64,000 nt of DNA from contig JASPKZ010003442.1 in the NCBI GenBank assembly GCA_030220185.1, positions 443,501 to 507,500 of the forward strand, written 5' to 3'. The DNA is from Diploptera punctata (taxonomy: Eukaryota > Arthropoda > Insecta > Blattodea > Blaberidae). Both the position numbers and the translations under genes were made by a program. This document shows positions 54,618 to 64,000 of this stretch, piece after piece (position 1 is the stretch's first letter; each line of letters opens with the position of its first letter). The notes under the pieces were generated by a model that saw only the letters and a program-made list of their open reading frames with translations, searched no databases and was not told where the DNA came from.

Positions 54618-55365
54618 TAAGAAATTGGGACTGGAAGTAAATACCAATAAAACTAAATATATGGTCACACATAAAAATACATTATATAATGGAAATGGAC
54701 AGCTAATAACAAATGAGGGAAATTTTGAGGAAGTGGCTGAATTCAAATACCTAGGAACAATAATCACAAACAGGAATTATTTGCGCAAGGAAATTAAACA
54801 TAGGCTCAATTGTGGAAATGCGTGTTATTATGCATTACAGAGACTCTTGACTTCCCAACTCCTTTCAAAAAACGTTAAACTAAAAATATATAAAATTATT
54901 GTTTTACCAGTTATATTATATGGATGCGAAACATGGTCTCTTACTTTAAGGGAGGAAAGGAGATTACGAGTATTTGAGGATAAAGTTCTTAGGAACATTT
55001 TTGGACCAAAGAGAGATGAACAGACAGGTGGATGGAGAAGACTGCATAACAGTGAATTACATGGTCTTTATAGGAAGCCACATATAATGAGAACAGTTAA
55101 GTCTCGTAGACTGCGATGGGCAGGACATATGACACGAATGGGGAATTAAAGACGTGAATGGAAACTTCTTGTAGGAAAACCAGAGGGAAAACGCCCAGTT
55201 GGCAGACCAAGAATGAGGTGGGAGAATAACATTAACTATGATTTGAGGGAAATAGATTATACAGGGGATGATTAGGAAACATTGGCTCAGGACAGGGATA
55301 CATGGAAAGGTTATTTCCGCGCGGCCATGAACCTACGGGCTCGATAGTGCCAGTGAGTTAGTTAG
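54618..55365 (+). pseudogene. 5'-truncated main-family LINE with 17-bp target duplication
   Basis: Starts at CTAAGAAATTGGGACTGG, after the RT active site. It contains TKYMVTHKNTLYNGNGQL, FKYLGTIITNRN and ILYGCETWSLTLREERRLR, and stops at 55147-55149 (TAA) with later stops. It ends GATAGTGCCAGTGAG then (GTTA)n. TTCTTAGTTGCATACAC (54601-54617) and TTCTTAATTGCATTCAC (55366-55382) are the probable target duplication, 15 of 17 matching. Confidence 0.9.
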
Positions 55366-55568
55366 TTCTTAATTGCATTCACAGAAATAAAAAAAATTAT
55401 CCAAAAATAATAATTTTAAAAAGTTTCATCAAAAGTAATTATTCCAATAAATTATAAACAATTAGTTAAATCATAATATTATATTTGCTGGGGTGCATTT
55501 ACTTTTGTTTCCTCAACACATCCAAAATCCCTTACTCAAACTTTTCGGTTGCAATATAAATAAATAAA

Positions 55569-55572
<4 letters not shown>

Positions 55573-55622
<50 letters not shown>
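55573..55622. repeat. (TA)n microsatellite
   Basis: Uninterrupted TA tract. Confidence 0.95.
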
Positions 55623-55625
<3 letters not shown>

Positions 55626-55719
55626 GGATTGTTAGGACCTTCTCGTTCCATAAAATATTTAATCTTAATTGCTCAATAATTAAATTCAATTTAATTTTGT
55701 TGTGTTTCCTAATAATTTA

Positions 55720-57110
55720 ATTTAGCTAACTCCAATGGAATTAAGCTACTGAAGTTGTTCTCATGAAAATATTTTTGAAAAAAGTGTACAGATCTTCGCC
55801 GATCCTATCTACTGGACACACAAAATGAATATGAACAAAATTTATATATACATATTTATGTGTGTGTGTGTGTGTGTGTCCGTTAACTCCCAAGCGGCCG
55901 CAATTTTTGTTTCATCGAAACCAAACTTGACATACAGTTCATTCATAGTGTTCTGCTCAAGAGCAGATCTTTCACTGCAAACTCAGCATTCTCCACTCTT
56001 TCCTTGACTCAGCTTTCCTTTTTGTATCTGCATACAAACCATTTATTTTAATATTGTCTATCATCTGATGTCTTTTTCTGCCTCTAACTTTCTTTCCGTT
56101 GACCATTCCTTCTAGAGCATCCTTCAGCAGGCAGTTTCTTCTTAGCCAGTGCCCAATCCAATTTCTTTTCCACTTCTTTATGAGTTCCAGCATTGTTCTC
56201 CTTTCACCCACTCTGTCTAGCACATCTTCATTTCTTACTTTGTCTGTCCATTTTATACGTTCCATTCTTCTCCATATCCACATCTCAAAAGTTTCCAGTC
56301 GCTTTTCCTCATTCCGTCGTAATGTCCACGTCTCTGCACCATATAATGCTACACTCCACACAAAGCACTTCACTAGCCTCTTTCTTATTTCTCTTGCCAT
56401 AGGTCCGCAGAAAATGCTTCTCTTCTTGTTGAAAGCGTCTTTTGCCATTGCTATCCTCTGCTTTACTTCTTGAGTAATTAATTTAAAAAAAAAGGTGAAG
56501 TTCGTTAATCAGCAAAACCGGACCGAAACGAAAATTTAAAAATCGCTCTAGTGGTCGGAATTTTCGATAATTTATAACGAAACTCAGAATATGTTATAAA
56601 TGAAAGTAGGAAGGTATTCTTCAAAAAATCTGTGAAATCCCACCATTGGAAGTGAGGTTTCACCTGAAACGAAACATTAAAAATTGACTGACAACCGCCA
56701 TGGTGCGGTATAAGTCATATAATTTAATTAACCCTTAAATTTTCAATGTATCTCATCAGATAGATTAGTTTAATTTATTTTATATTTTAATAAAGTAATG
56801 GAAAAACTAATCGATACATATTATTTGAATTTATGTCAAGTTGCACAATATGCAATGAGTTATAATTTACGGCTATACATTATTTGTTTTTGCTGCGTCC
56901 TGGCTTCACAAATTGAGTTTGTCCAGTTTAACAAAAGAATTATACATTCTGTAAAACACCAAAATAGGACCATAAATTCGAATTGCTGAAAAATTCCGTT
57001 ATTTATGCAGTTCCTGCGTGACGAAATTTTTATACTTTTCACAACGTTGTTATATTAATACCATAATTATTTTATAAACGATGTAATTTTGTAATTTCAT
57101 TATAAACTAA
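55720..57110 (+). repeat. Repeat E copy interrupted by a LINE
   Basis: ATTAAGCTACTGAAGTTG, CTCATGAAAATATTTTTGAA, a (GT)n tract, AAGCGGCCGCAATTTTTGTT and CCAAACTTGAC before the LINE. After it come GTTCGTTAATCAGCAAAACC and GAGGTTTCACCTGAAACG. Confidence 0.6.
55972..56465 (-). pseudogene. LINE C-terminal fragment (MAKDAF...GAETWTL family, minus strand)
   Basis: A 158-codon open frame: MAKDAFNKKRSIFCGPM, RKRLVKCFVWSVALYGAETW, RMERIKWTDKVRNEDVLDRV, KKWKRNWIGHWLRRNCLLKD and MVNGKKVRGRKRHQMID. This is a very well conserved post-RT region of a non-LTR family found in many insects. It is intact over this length, so the copy is young, but lacks RT and endonuclease. Confidence 0.9.
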
Positions 57111-57194
57111 TCTAACCCAGTATACTTTTTAGTGAAATATTTTTTTTGTCCAATGCCACCACATTGCCATTTTGGCATTCTGGTAATCCCTCCT

Positions 57195-57512
57195 GGCATG
57201 GGGTTATTTTAACCCACTTCTAAGGTTGGGGCGCCTGGAAGGCGGAGTTACGCTGCCTTGATGATATATGATAGGTGATGATGATAGTAATGATGCGTCT
57301 GAAGAGGTCTTAATCCTAAACTTAATGAATATGTTAATGATGGCCAGATGTTATTCGGGACCGTTTGGGCCTTAAAGTTTCCTATAATTTGTCGTACAGG
57401 TGAGGAAAAACCTCGGAAAAAAATATCACTTAGGAAACTTGCCCCGACCGGGGATCGAACCCGGGTCCGCTGCGTGACAAGGCAGCACGCTATCGAGACC
57501 ACAGCGGTGGAC
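57195..57512 (-). repeat. SINE with shared head and tail type B
   Basis: Minus strand. The tail has TTATTTTAACCCACTTCTAA, GTTGGGGCGCCTGG and TAATGATGCGTCTGAAGAGG. The head ends ATCGAGACCACAGCGGTGG with GGGATCGAACCCGGGTCCGC (B box). Confidence 0.85.
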
Positions 57513-57788
57513 GTTTTAGTAAAATCTTTTTGTAACATTTTACTAACGGTAATACATCTCTTTTCTTTATGCTTAGAATTTATTTTGCTCTTTTTCATAC
57601 ACACTTACATAGCCTTTGATTGAATTCCCAAATATCGGGAATTGAAACCGCAGTCAGAAACGTTGATCAAAAGACCGGTCGTTATATAGACACAATACAC
57701 TTCCAGTATTAGTACTCGTGGGCCAATTTGACCGTTCGTGCCTATTTCTATTTCACGATTGAAGAACAACAGGTAAATAAATATAATG

Positions 57789-57790
<2 letters not shown>

Positions 57791-57832
<42 letters not shown>
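57791..57832. repeat. (TTA)n microsatellite
   Basis: Pure ATT/TTA tract. Confidence 0.95.
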
Positions 57833-57838
<6 letters not shown>

Positions 57839-57879
57839 TTTGCTATGTATTATCATCATTATCATTGTCATAAAATAAT

Positions 57880-58560
57880 TTGCAGTACTCTTTGCATCAA
57901 TTAAATCAGTTATGCCAAGAATATAATTTCAAAATATCAAAAGAAAAAACAAAAATAATGGCATTTTGGGGAAACGATCATATAAGATCAAACATCGTAA
58001 TAGACAACAAACCTCTGGAACAAATAACACATTTTAATTATTTGGGTTGTAATTTTACTATAAACACAAAAACTGAAAGAGACATACATATGAAACTGTC
58101 GAAATTTCAAATGATATGCGGATCTATACACAGAACATTAAAGAATAAAACAAGAAGAGATACTAGATTGAAGTTTTATAAAACATTGGCAGTTCCTGCA
58201 TTACTTTATGGGAGCGAAACTTGGGTAATGACCAAAAAATTGCAAAATAGAATACAAAGCGCAGAAATGAACTTCCTTAGATGAACAAAAGGCTGCACAA
58301 GATTGTATCGGATAAGGAATGAAGATATAAGAACAGAGTTAAATATATATCCATTGGATGAGAAAATCAGAGAATATAGAGAGAAATTGTTTACACATGT
58401 GAAAAGAAAGAATGTAACAAAAATACCAAGAGCTGCATTCAACTACAAGCCAAGAGGTTCAAGGAATGTAGGAAGGCCAGTGAAAATATGGACAGAACAA
58501 CTGTGAGGCCGAACAGGCAATTTGCTTAGTCCGTGAAGTGAAGAAGAAGAAGAAGAAGAT
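57880..58560 (+). pseudogene. LINE fragment, YGSE family, with (GAA)n tail
   Basis: From 57880: LNQLCQEYNFKISKEKTKIM (just after the RT active site), HFNYLGCNFT, TLAVPALLYGSETWVMTKK and SAEMNFLR. A TGA at 58282-58284 is followed by TKGCTRLYRIRNEDIRTELN and RNVGRPVKIWTEQL in the same frame. The tail GAAGAAGAAGAAG lies at 58544-58558. One nonsense change visible in this length; the upstream RT is missing. Confidence 0.85.
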
Positions 58561-58805
58561 TGTTGTTATATTCTGCAATGTCTTTGGCATATTCCTGTAT
58601 CCATTTTAAGATTAGGTAGCCAATCTCTCTGTTTTTTCCATACCCCTTCTTCCAAGCCTCTTTCTTTTATTTATATAATTACTCCTTGTGTCAAAATTAG
58701 TTTTGGTCTGCCTCTCTTTTCCTTCTTCCATCGGATTCCATTAATAAATTTCCTTCGGTGATGTCTTCTTTCATCAATTTCCGAATAATCTTAACTGTCG
58801 TTTAA
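58561..58805 (-). repeat. Possible LINE 3' fragment hosting the Tc1-like insertion
   Basis: The minus strand has decayed EGKERQTKTNF-type sequence; similar unassigned sequence resumes at 59561-59700. Weak evidence. Confidence 0.25.
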
Positions 58806-58807
58806 TA

Positions 58808-59558
58808 CACTGCTCAAAACAATTAGAGGAATACTTGTAATAAATTGAATAAGTAATTGTTTTTTAAAGCTGTGATGCTGAAAGTTGGACAATATGTAAA
58901 TTGAATTATTAATTTTATCATTGGATACAAATTTTAAATATCCATGGCCTAAATACAGAGAAATTACCTCAAATAACAAATATAGAGAGATTTTTTATTT
59001 TGGAAGGCACTGGCCACTTCTAATTGGTAAGTTTCCTGATATTGCTATAGTGACGAATGTTGATTATTGCCTTGTTTATTGAAGTCTCTGACAAAATGAG
59101 GCATTTAAATGAGTTTGAAGTGTATCATGCTCTACATCTTTTACGACAAGGTCAATCTCTGCGACATCAAGCTCCACAAACTCTGCAGCAACTTAGAGAT
59201 TCTCTAAAGGAGGAATGGGAGAATATTCCGCAAGAGGAAATCCAGAATCTTATTGGGAGCATCCCACGAAGGTGCCAAACTGTCATCGAATGTCGTGGAT
59301 GCCATACACGATACTAACTCTATATAACGAGTGTTTAACTTCGAAAAATAAGCACAAGATTCAATTGCTTACATAGCGGAAATATTTGAAAAGTTAATTG
59401 TCGGCGTTATTCATTTATTTTTACTGACATGAGCAATAAATAAATAAATAAATAAATAACCACAAATAATGTACTTTATTAATTTCATGTTTGTACCTTT
59501 ATCCAATGAAACAATATTTTCATATTTCATAGTGTTCCTCTAATTGTTTTGAGCAGTG
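58808..59558 (+). mobile_element. Internally deleted Tc1-like transposon
   Basis: TA target duplications at 58806-58807 and 59559-59560. Terminal inverted repeats start CACTGCTCAAAACAATTAGA, with 24 identical bases and then one mismatch. The 751-bp body encodes only the ends of a transposase. Non-autonomous. Confidence 0.92.
59057..59317 (+). pseudogene. Tc1 transposase N-terminus fused to its C-terminus
   Basis: MRHLNEFEVYHALHLLRQGQ is a Tc1 helix-turn-helix start. The frame then passes directly to LQQLRDSLKEEWENIPQEEI and IGSIPRRCQTVIECRG, the family's C-terminus. The true methionine is MRHL (at 59096), since upstream residues are not family-like. The DDE core is deleted. Confidence 0.9.
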
Positions 59559-59560
59559 TA

Positions 59561-60467
59561 GTTTATACTAGGGATCATTGCACTTTAATATTTTGTCATA
59601 TACTTATTTATAATTTCCTCTCACCTTCAAATCCTTGCTGACTGTCTCCATAAGTCCATTTCTATCGAATGTAATATTTACCTATTGTATCTGCTTTCAA
59701 AATGCCATGTATCCGAGCCATATGTTGTTATATTTTTGATTAATCACTTTAGCACAAGGCATTTTCCTACCTGCATTCTCATTACAGCTAGATCACGTGT
59801 AAAGTTATTAATAAGGGATTACTTTCACAAAATGTAATTTCGGGTCATTTTTACACATTTTTATTTGTTGTTAAATGCAGTCACAACGAAAGTCAGAAAG
59901 TCAGATTGCTACTTTACTTAAGGTTATGGCTTCTGTTAAGTTATGTGTCTTCTCTCTCGTTTTGATCGTTGTGCTCTTTCAGTGCCACTACATAGACACA
60001 CACTATAACTTCAGCAAGAAATGCTCTCTATTCATTCTCCAATAACTATCACGGCACTTGGGCTCTTAAATAGGCTAGATAGACATAATGCACTTTTGTA
60101 TTCAGTGATGTTGGTGCTCCTTGTACTCTCTGATGGAACTATAGCGAACTAGTTATATTGTTGTGAACTGGATGTTCTTGTTGCCTTTTACTTATATGAA
60201 GTGATGGGAATTTATTGATTTTTTGGGGGAGAAAAAAAAGAAAAACATTTCCAATTACATTACGCACGGGCTTGTTTGGCCGTAAGTGCATATTCTGTTC
60301 CACGATATTAGATAAATAAACACACATGAGTACATATGTACAACATGTCTTCAGTAATTACACATCTACACACATATAGGCCTATAAAAATATATAAAAC
60401 ATTATGTTTCTTCCATGCACCTATATCTTTGTCTCTCGTTTTATGACTTCGTTAATATATATATATC
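59561..60467. other. No recognised gene
   Basis: Unassigned apart from possible LINE decay to 59700. A T-rich stretch lies near 59850. Confidence 0.3.
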
Positions 60468-60782
60468 CATGGTAATTCTGTCCGAAGGCAGGTCCTTCAC
60501 TACAATCATAGCATTTTCATGCTATGCTTGCAGCTTTACTAGGGAATTGTAGGTGTGGTAGCTTCCCGTTGCATTGCACACCGGTGAAGGATAATGATAA
60601 TGATAAGGATGATGGCTATATGATTTCGGGGACCGTTTGGTCCTTAACGTTTTCCTGACATTTGTCTTATAGGTGAGGAAAACCCCCGATAAAAACCTCA
60701 CCAGAAAAACTGCCCCGACCGGGGATCGAACCCGGGCCCGCTGCGTGACAAGGCAGCACGCTACCTCGAGACCACAGCGGTG

Positions 60783-60785
<3 letters not shown>
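60468..60785 (-). repeat. SINE, tail type A, full length
   Basis: Minus strand. The tail CCATGGTAATTCTGTCC and AAGGCAGG lies at the left and the head CTCGAGACCACAGCGGTGG abuts (TA)n at the right. B box intact. The core's ATC repeats are short in this copy. Confidence 0.9.
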
Positions 60786-60817
<32 letters not shown>

Positions 60818-60865
60818 CCTATAAGCAAAGAGTCTTCTACGCCTGTCGCGCCATGGAGTTTGTTT

Positions 60866-60908
<43 letters not shown>
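60783..60908. repeat. Two (TA)n tracts around a 60-bp spacer
   Basis: TA tracts at about 60785-60816 and 60870-60908. Confidence 0.9.
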
Positions 60909-60910
<2 letters not shown>

Positions 60911-61149
60911 GTCTGCATCTACAGTACATAACAACCACACACACATACACACACATCTACATTCATTCATAAAAGGATCATGTAAGTAAAACCATGTAGA
61001 AAAGTAAAAATTCTCTAATGCTTTCCCTCATCCATAAACCTACCTCTACATAACTCATTGTAACGCAAATGCGTCCTTTATGCTTTAAAAAACTACAAAA
61101 CAGACTTAAAAACAACCAATCCCCACACACAGAAAATTCACTGTAAGGC
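60909..61149. other. No recognised feature
   Basis: CA-rich segment with nothing assigned. Confidence 0.3.
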
Positions 61150-61450
61150 CATTCAACTTAATATAGTAAATAAAAAGTAAAGTGATCCCACTTGGACCCA
61201 TGGGATAGCAGGAGGTTAAGACTTCCACCATTTTAGAGAATCAACACGAAGTCAGCTGAGATGTATGCCCTTCATAACGGCCACCTTTACTGAAGAACCG
61301 TCTGGAACTCATTTCCGTTAGAGAGCGAGTCAACGCCAGTGCTATGGTTCGCCAGAAGGTTTAGACAAGTTTAATATTTTGATCCCACCGGCATTCAAAC
61401 ATCCAATCTTCCGGCTTGTAGCGTCTTGACTTAAACAACTACGCTAGGCG
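61150..61450 (+). repeat. Dispersed repeat G, copy 2
   Basis: GGATAGCAGGAGGTTAAGAC, GGAACTCATTTCCGTTAGAG, GAGTCAACGCCAG and CGCCAGAAGGTTTAGACAAG. It extends past copy 1 to ATTCAAACATCCAATCTTCC, a B-box-like (minus) region, so a SINE origin is possible. Confidence 0.6.
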
Positions 61451-61485
61451 TACCCGAATAATATATAGGCTATTATATTATAATA

Positions 61486-61774
61486 GTCCACCGCTATGGT
61501 CTCGAGGTAGCGTGCTGCCTTTTCACGCAGCGGGCTGAGGTTCGATTCCCGGTCAGGACAGGCTCCTGGGTGGGGTTTTTTCGGGGTTTTTCCTCACCTG
61601 TAAGACAAATGTCAGGAAGCTTACGGCCCAACGGTCTCCCGAAAATCATCTGGCCATCATCATCATCCTTCACCGGTGTGGAAGCTATCACACCCAAAAT
61701 TCCCTGGTAAAGCTGCAAAGAAGCAGAGCATGAAAATGCTATAATTGCGGTGAAAGACCTGCCCTCGGGCAGAA
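61486..61774 (+). repeat. SINE, tail type A, target of a piggyBac-like element
   Basis: Head GTCCACCGCTATGGTCTCGA, anticodon arm GCTGCCTTTTCACGCAGC and tail to CCTGCCCTCGGGCAGAA. The tail is interrupted at the TTAA of the next element. TATGTATG after 63113 resumes the ACTATGGATGG-like end. Confidence 0.9.
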
Positions 61775-61794
61775 TTAACACATTGGTGACGGGC

Positions 61795-61854
61795 CACGGA
61801 GATCTCCGTGTTTAAATGGCCAGCGCTAGACGACCGGTCACGGAGATTTCCGTG
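61795..61854. promoter_or_regulatory. Subterminal palindromic repeats of the piggyBac-like end
   Basis: CACGGAGATCTCCGTG (61795-61810) is a perfect 16-bp palindrome. CACGGAGATTTCCGTG (61839-61854) is a second copy with one central change; both continue TTTA. The position fits a transposase-binding site, which is inference. Confidence 0.55.
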
Positions 61855-62022
61855 TTTACGTTTTCTATGGCTTCCCTGCCTCTTCGCTTTTGAATGAGGC
61901 ATTCAATTTTGTTTCTTCTCATTGTGAAATAATTTTTAGTTGTTTTTGTACCCCTCTCTTCTCTTTTATGAAATTGCCAACTTAACAGAAAGAATTGTTT
62001 ACAGTTTTATGACAGACGGCTG

Positions 62023-62412
62023 GTGAAAGATGGAATTTTAGTGCCGATAGTTAGGCGATTACGGAATACGTATGTAACCTGTAAATATATGTTGCAGAGC
62101 GGAAAAATTAAAAGAAACTCAATTTTGCGTTCTGGAGCCGATATATATCTGTGGCAACGTGTCCACCAGGATAATTATTATATTAGTGTGGCTATAGCTG
62201 AAAATTTGCTCGAAAGAAAGACGAGAGTTTCTGAAGCAATAAATACTAACAGAGGGCTTCCGAAATCATTTGTGGAAGCAGGAAATAAACTCAAACCAGG
62301 AGAAAGTGTTTTTGTAGTAAGGGGGGACCTTTTGCTACAAACATCGAAAGATAAAGGAAACGTAAGAATGGTTAGAACATTGCATCAGGCAACACGCGAG
62401 TGGGAGGAGTAA
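62023..62412 (+). pseudogene. piggyBac-like transposase, middle segment
   Basis: QDNYYISVAIAENLLERKTR, NTNRGLPKSF, AGNKLKPGESVFV and GDLLLQTSKDKGNVRMV match the catalytic DDE_Tnp_1_7 region (Asp of DNYY is the second catalytic Asp). It ends at a TAA after TLHQATREWEE. The N-terminus and the first catalytic Asp are missing. Confidence 0.85.
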
Positions 62413-62439
62413 AGTTGTAAAAATGTCCTATTGAATACT

Positions 62440-62920
62440 TCAATATAACAAGTATGTGAAGGATGTAGACAGGGCTGACCAGTACCTATCATATTACTCC
62501 ATCCTTAGAAAAACAGTGAAATGGAGCTAGAAAGTTGTATTGTGGCTTATGGATTGTGCACCCTTTAATGCTTTCAGGGTCTATAAATTTCAAAATTCTA
62601 ACAGCAAAATGTCAAACAGAAGTTTTTTGCTTCAAACAGCCTCTTGTTTGGCAGTCGTGAAATTAGGAACAGATGACAGGAAAGACGAGGAAAGACAGAG
62701 AGAAAAGAAACCACTTCTAGGAGACCACCTCATGACCCACCAGGCAGGCTAAGACATTAAGAAAAATAAATTAACACCAACTGTGATTGGAAAGAAAAAA
62801 GTACCCTCCAAACTTTGTCGCATTTTTGGTGAACACAAGAAAACAAACTCGCTACATATGCTCTTTTGCACTGTGCCTTTACATAAAGGGAAATGTTTCC
62901 AACGCTATCATACCCTCAAT
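62440..62920 (+). pseudogene. piggyBac-like transposase, C-terminal segment
   Basis: In another frame: YVKDVDRADQYLSYYSILRK (third catalytic Asp in VDRADQ), then TVKWS, a TAG, and VVLWLMDCAPFNAFRVYKF. After further breaks, a cysteine-rich tail is visible (CRIFGEHKKTNS, TVPLHKGKCF). Frameshifted relative to the middle segment. Confidence 0.8.
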
Positions 62921-63113
62921 TTCTACTAGAAAGTCTGGTGAGAACACTAATAAAGATTTACTTATGCATTATTGTTATTGACTGTAAATATATTGATGTA
63001 AAAGCCACATTGTGCTAGCGCGGTTTAAAATTTAAAAGTCCACCCTACTGACAGAATTGTCCGGTCCAGCAGCGGTGGGTGGAACGCAGAGCTGTCGGTC
63101 ACCAATGTGTTAA

Positions 63114-64000
63114 TATGTATGTATATTATAATATAATTGAAGATCGGAAACTAATGCCACATTTAAGTTCACATTATTAATAATTATGTAATTCTTCATT
63201 AATCCCTAGTTTTGCCATCCCTAAATTTTCTTATTGAGCCGAAAAATTTGCACGTTTTAACTTCGCTCTGGACCCTCCTAAGAGATCCCAACATGCCACT
63301 CTTCAACGATCTGTCTGAGAAATCTCTCCAGCAACAACTCTAATGTAAGTTGTCCTGTCTCTCTGCAAAATACTGTAGTATGTTGCTAATGTTCCTGCTC
63401 ATTGCATAGAGGAGATAGTTTAACGCCGTCTTTGCTATATGATTGGTGCTATTTCAGGTTCGTAAATCTCGCCACATTGTTATAAGATTAAAATTATTAT
63501 TAGAAAGATTTTGGACTTTTGTAATAAAATTAAAAAGTCGTGGATGTAACTTGTTCTAGAAGAGTATATTTTTTATGACACTGCAAAGAGCAAGAGGGAA
63601 CAAAAATATATCAATGGGATGCTGGGATTTCTCTCTGAACATGTCGTTTTGAAAACTACTATTTGTAAGAGGTTGTTGCAATTGTCATGGAAGCGCTTGC
63701 TATCAGAGGGTGACGAGGTTTTTACCCCAAGGGCAACATTTGGTGGTGACAACTCGACCCCACTAACTGCTGCGTGTGATGTCGAGCCTCAAGTGACCAA
63801 AAACTGCTGAACTGTGTGTGATCCTATGATATCTACGACTCATATCACTTTAATTGGCTGGGGGTTCTCGTGAAACATTCATTATTCTTTACAAAAACGC
63901 ACCCTTCTTATATTGTCCACACGGTTTATAATTACCAAACTGTCACCATTTCCTACAGTTGTCAGTTTGTTAATATAAACGGCATTTGCACAGTAAGTCG
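63114..64000. other. No recognised feature
   Basis: About 0.9 kb unassigned. A 63-codon frame at 63619-63810 has no recognised motif. Confidence 0.3.

Larger units (their letters stand above)
61775..63113 (+). mobile_element. piggyBac-like transposon, internally deleted
   Basis: TTAA at 61775-61778 and 63110-63113. Terminal inverted repeats are CACATTGGTGAC inside the left TTAA and GTCACCAATGTG inside the right. The 1331-bp body holds a shortened, broken piggyBac transposase. TTAA duplication with 12-13-bp terminal repeats is the known signature of the superfamily. Confidence 0.93.

Overview
The window looks like a repeat-dominated, non-genic stretch of an animal nuclear genome. It is most likely an insect, and the LINE families resemble those I know from cockroaches (Blattodea). 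The species call is inference from family resemblance. I found no convincing host protein-coding gene, no functional rRNA or tRNA gene, no CRISPR array and no operon. The base composition is AT-rich, and (TA)n, (GA)n and (TTA)n microsatellites are frequent. Almost everything recognisable is mobile DNA, mostly decayed and often nested.

Layout: 0-9 kb holds two LINE fragments in opposite orientation, a decayed DUF4817-type transposase, SINEs, a tRNA-Tyr-like pseudogene with an intron and a 0.5-kb fold-back repeat. From 9.8 to 13 kb there are a SINE and three LINE 3' ends set in two unclassified dispersed repeats (called E and F here). From 13.0 to 22.2 kb a CR1/Jockey-group LINE is split by a complete BEL/Pao LTR retrotransposon on the minus strand (13526-20562). 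This element has 664-bp LTRs, a 5-bp target duplication CACTC, a primer site matching tRNA-Tyr and a 1611-codon reading frame. From 22.2 to 36 kb there are SINEs, a Penelope GIY-YIG remnant, a LINE carrying an internally deleted DNA transposon, further LINE ends and a transposase remnant. From 36.5 to 37.75 kb lies a long inverted repeat. From 38.3 to 40.6 kb is the best copy of the main LINE family; its 5' end carries a perfect 81-bp inverted duplication of itself. From 40.6 to 50.8 kb there are E and F repeats, a family of tRNA-like cassettes in a shared frame, a pogo-like transposon split by a SINE, and a transposon with ~65-bp terminal repeats enclosing ~770 bp of (GA)-rich DNA. From 51 to 64 kb there are SINEs, four more LINE pieces, an internally deleted Tc1-like element and an internally deleted piggyBac-like element inserted in a SINE tail.

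The most informative results concern element architecture. One tRNA-Asp-like SINE head occurs with three unrelated 3' modules. A second family carries tRNA-like cassettes that share an anticodon loop but have different, internally complementary anticodon stems. Several fold-back structures have (TA)n or an element's own 5' end at the centre. The BEL/Pao element is young, with LTRs about 1.7% different by eye. It has two visible lesions, an A-run frameshift and an in-frame TAG near its C-terminus. I did not find evidence for a previously undescribed host system; the novelty is at the level of repeat families.
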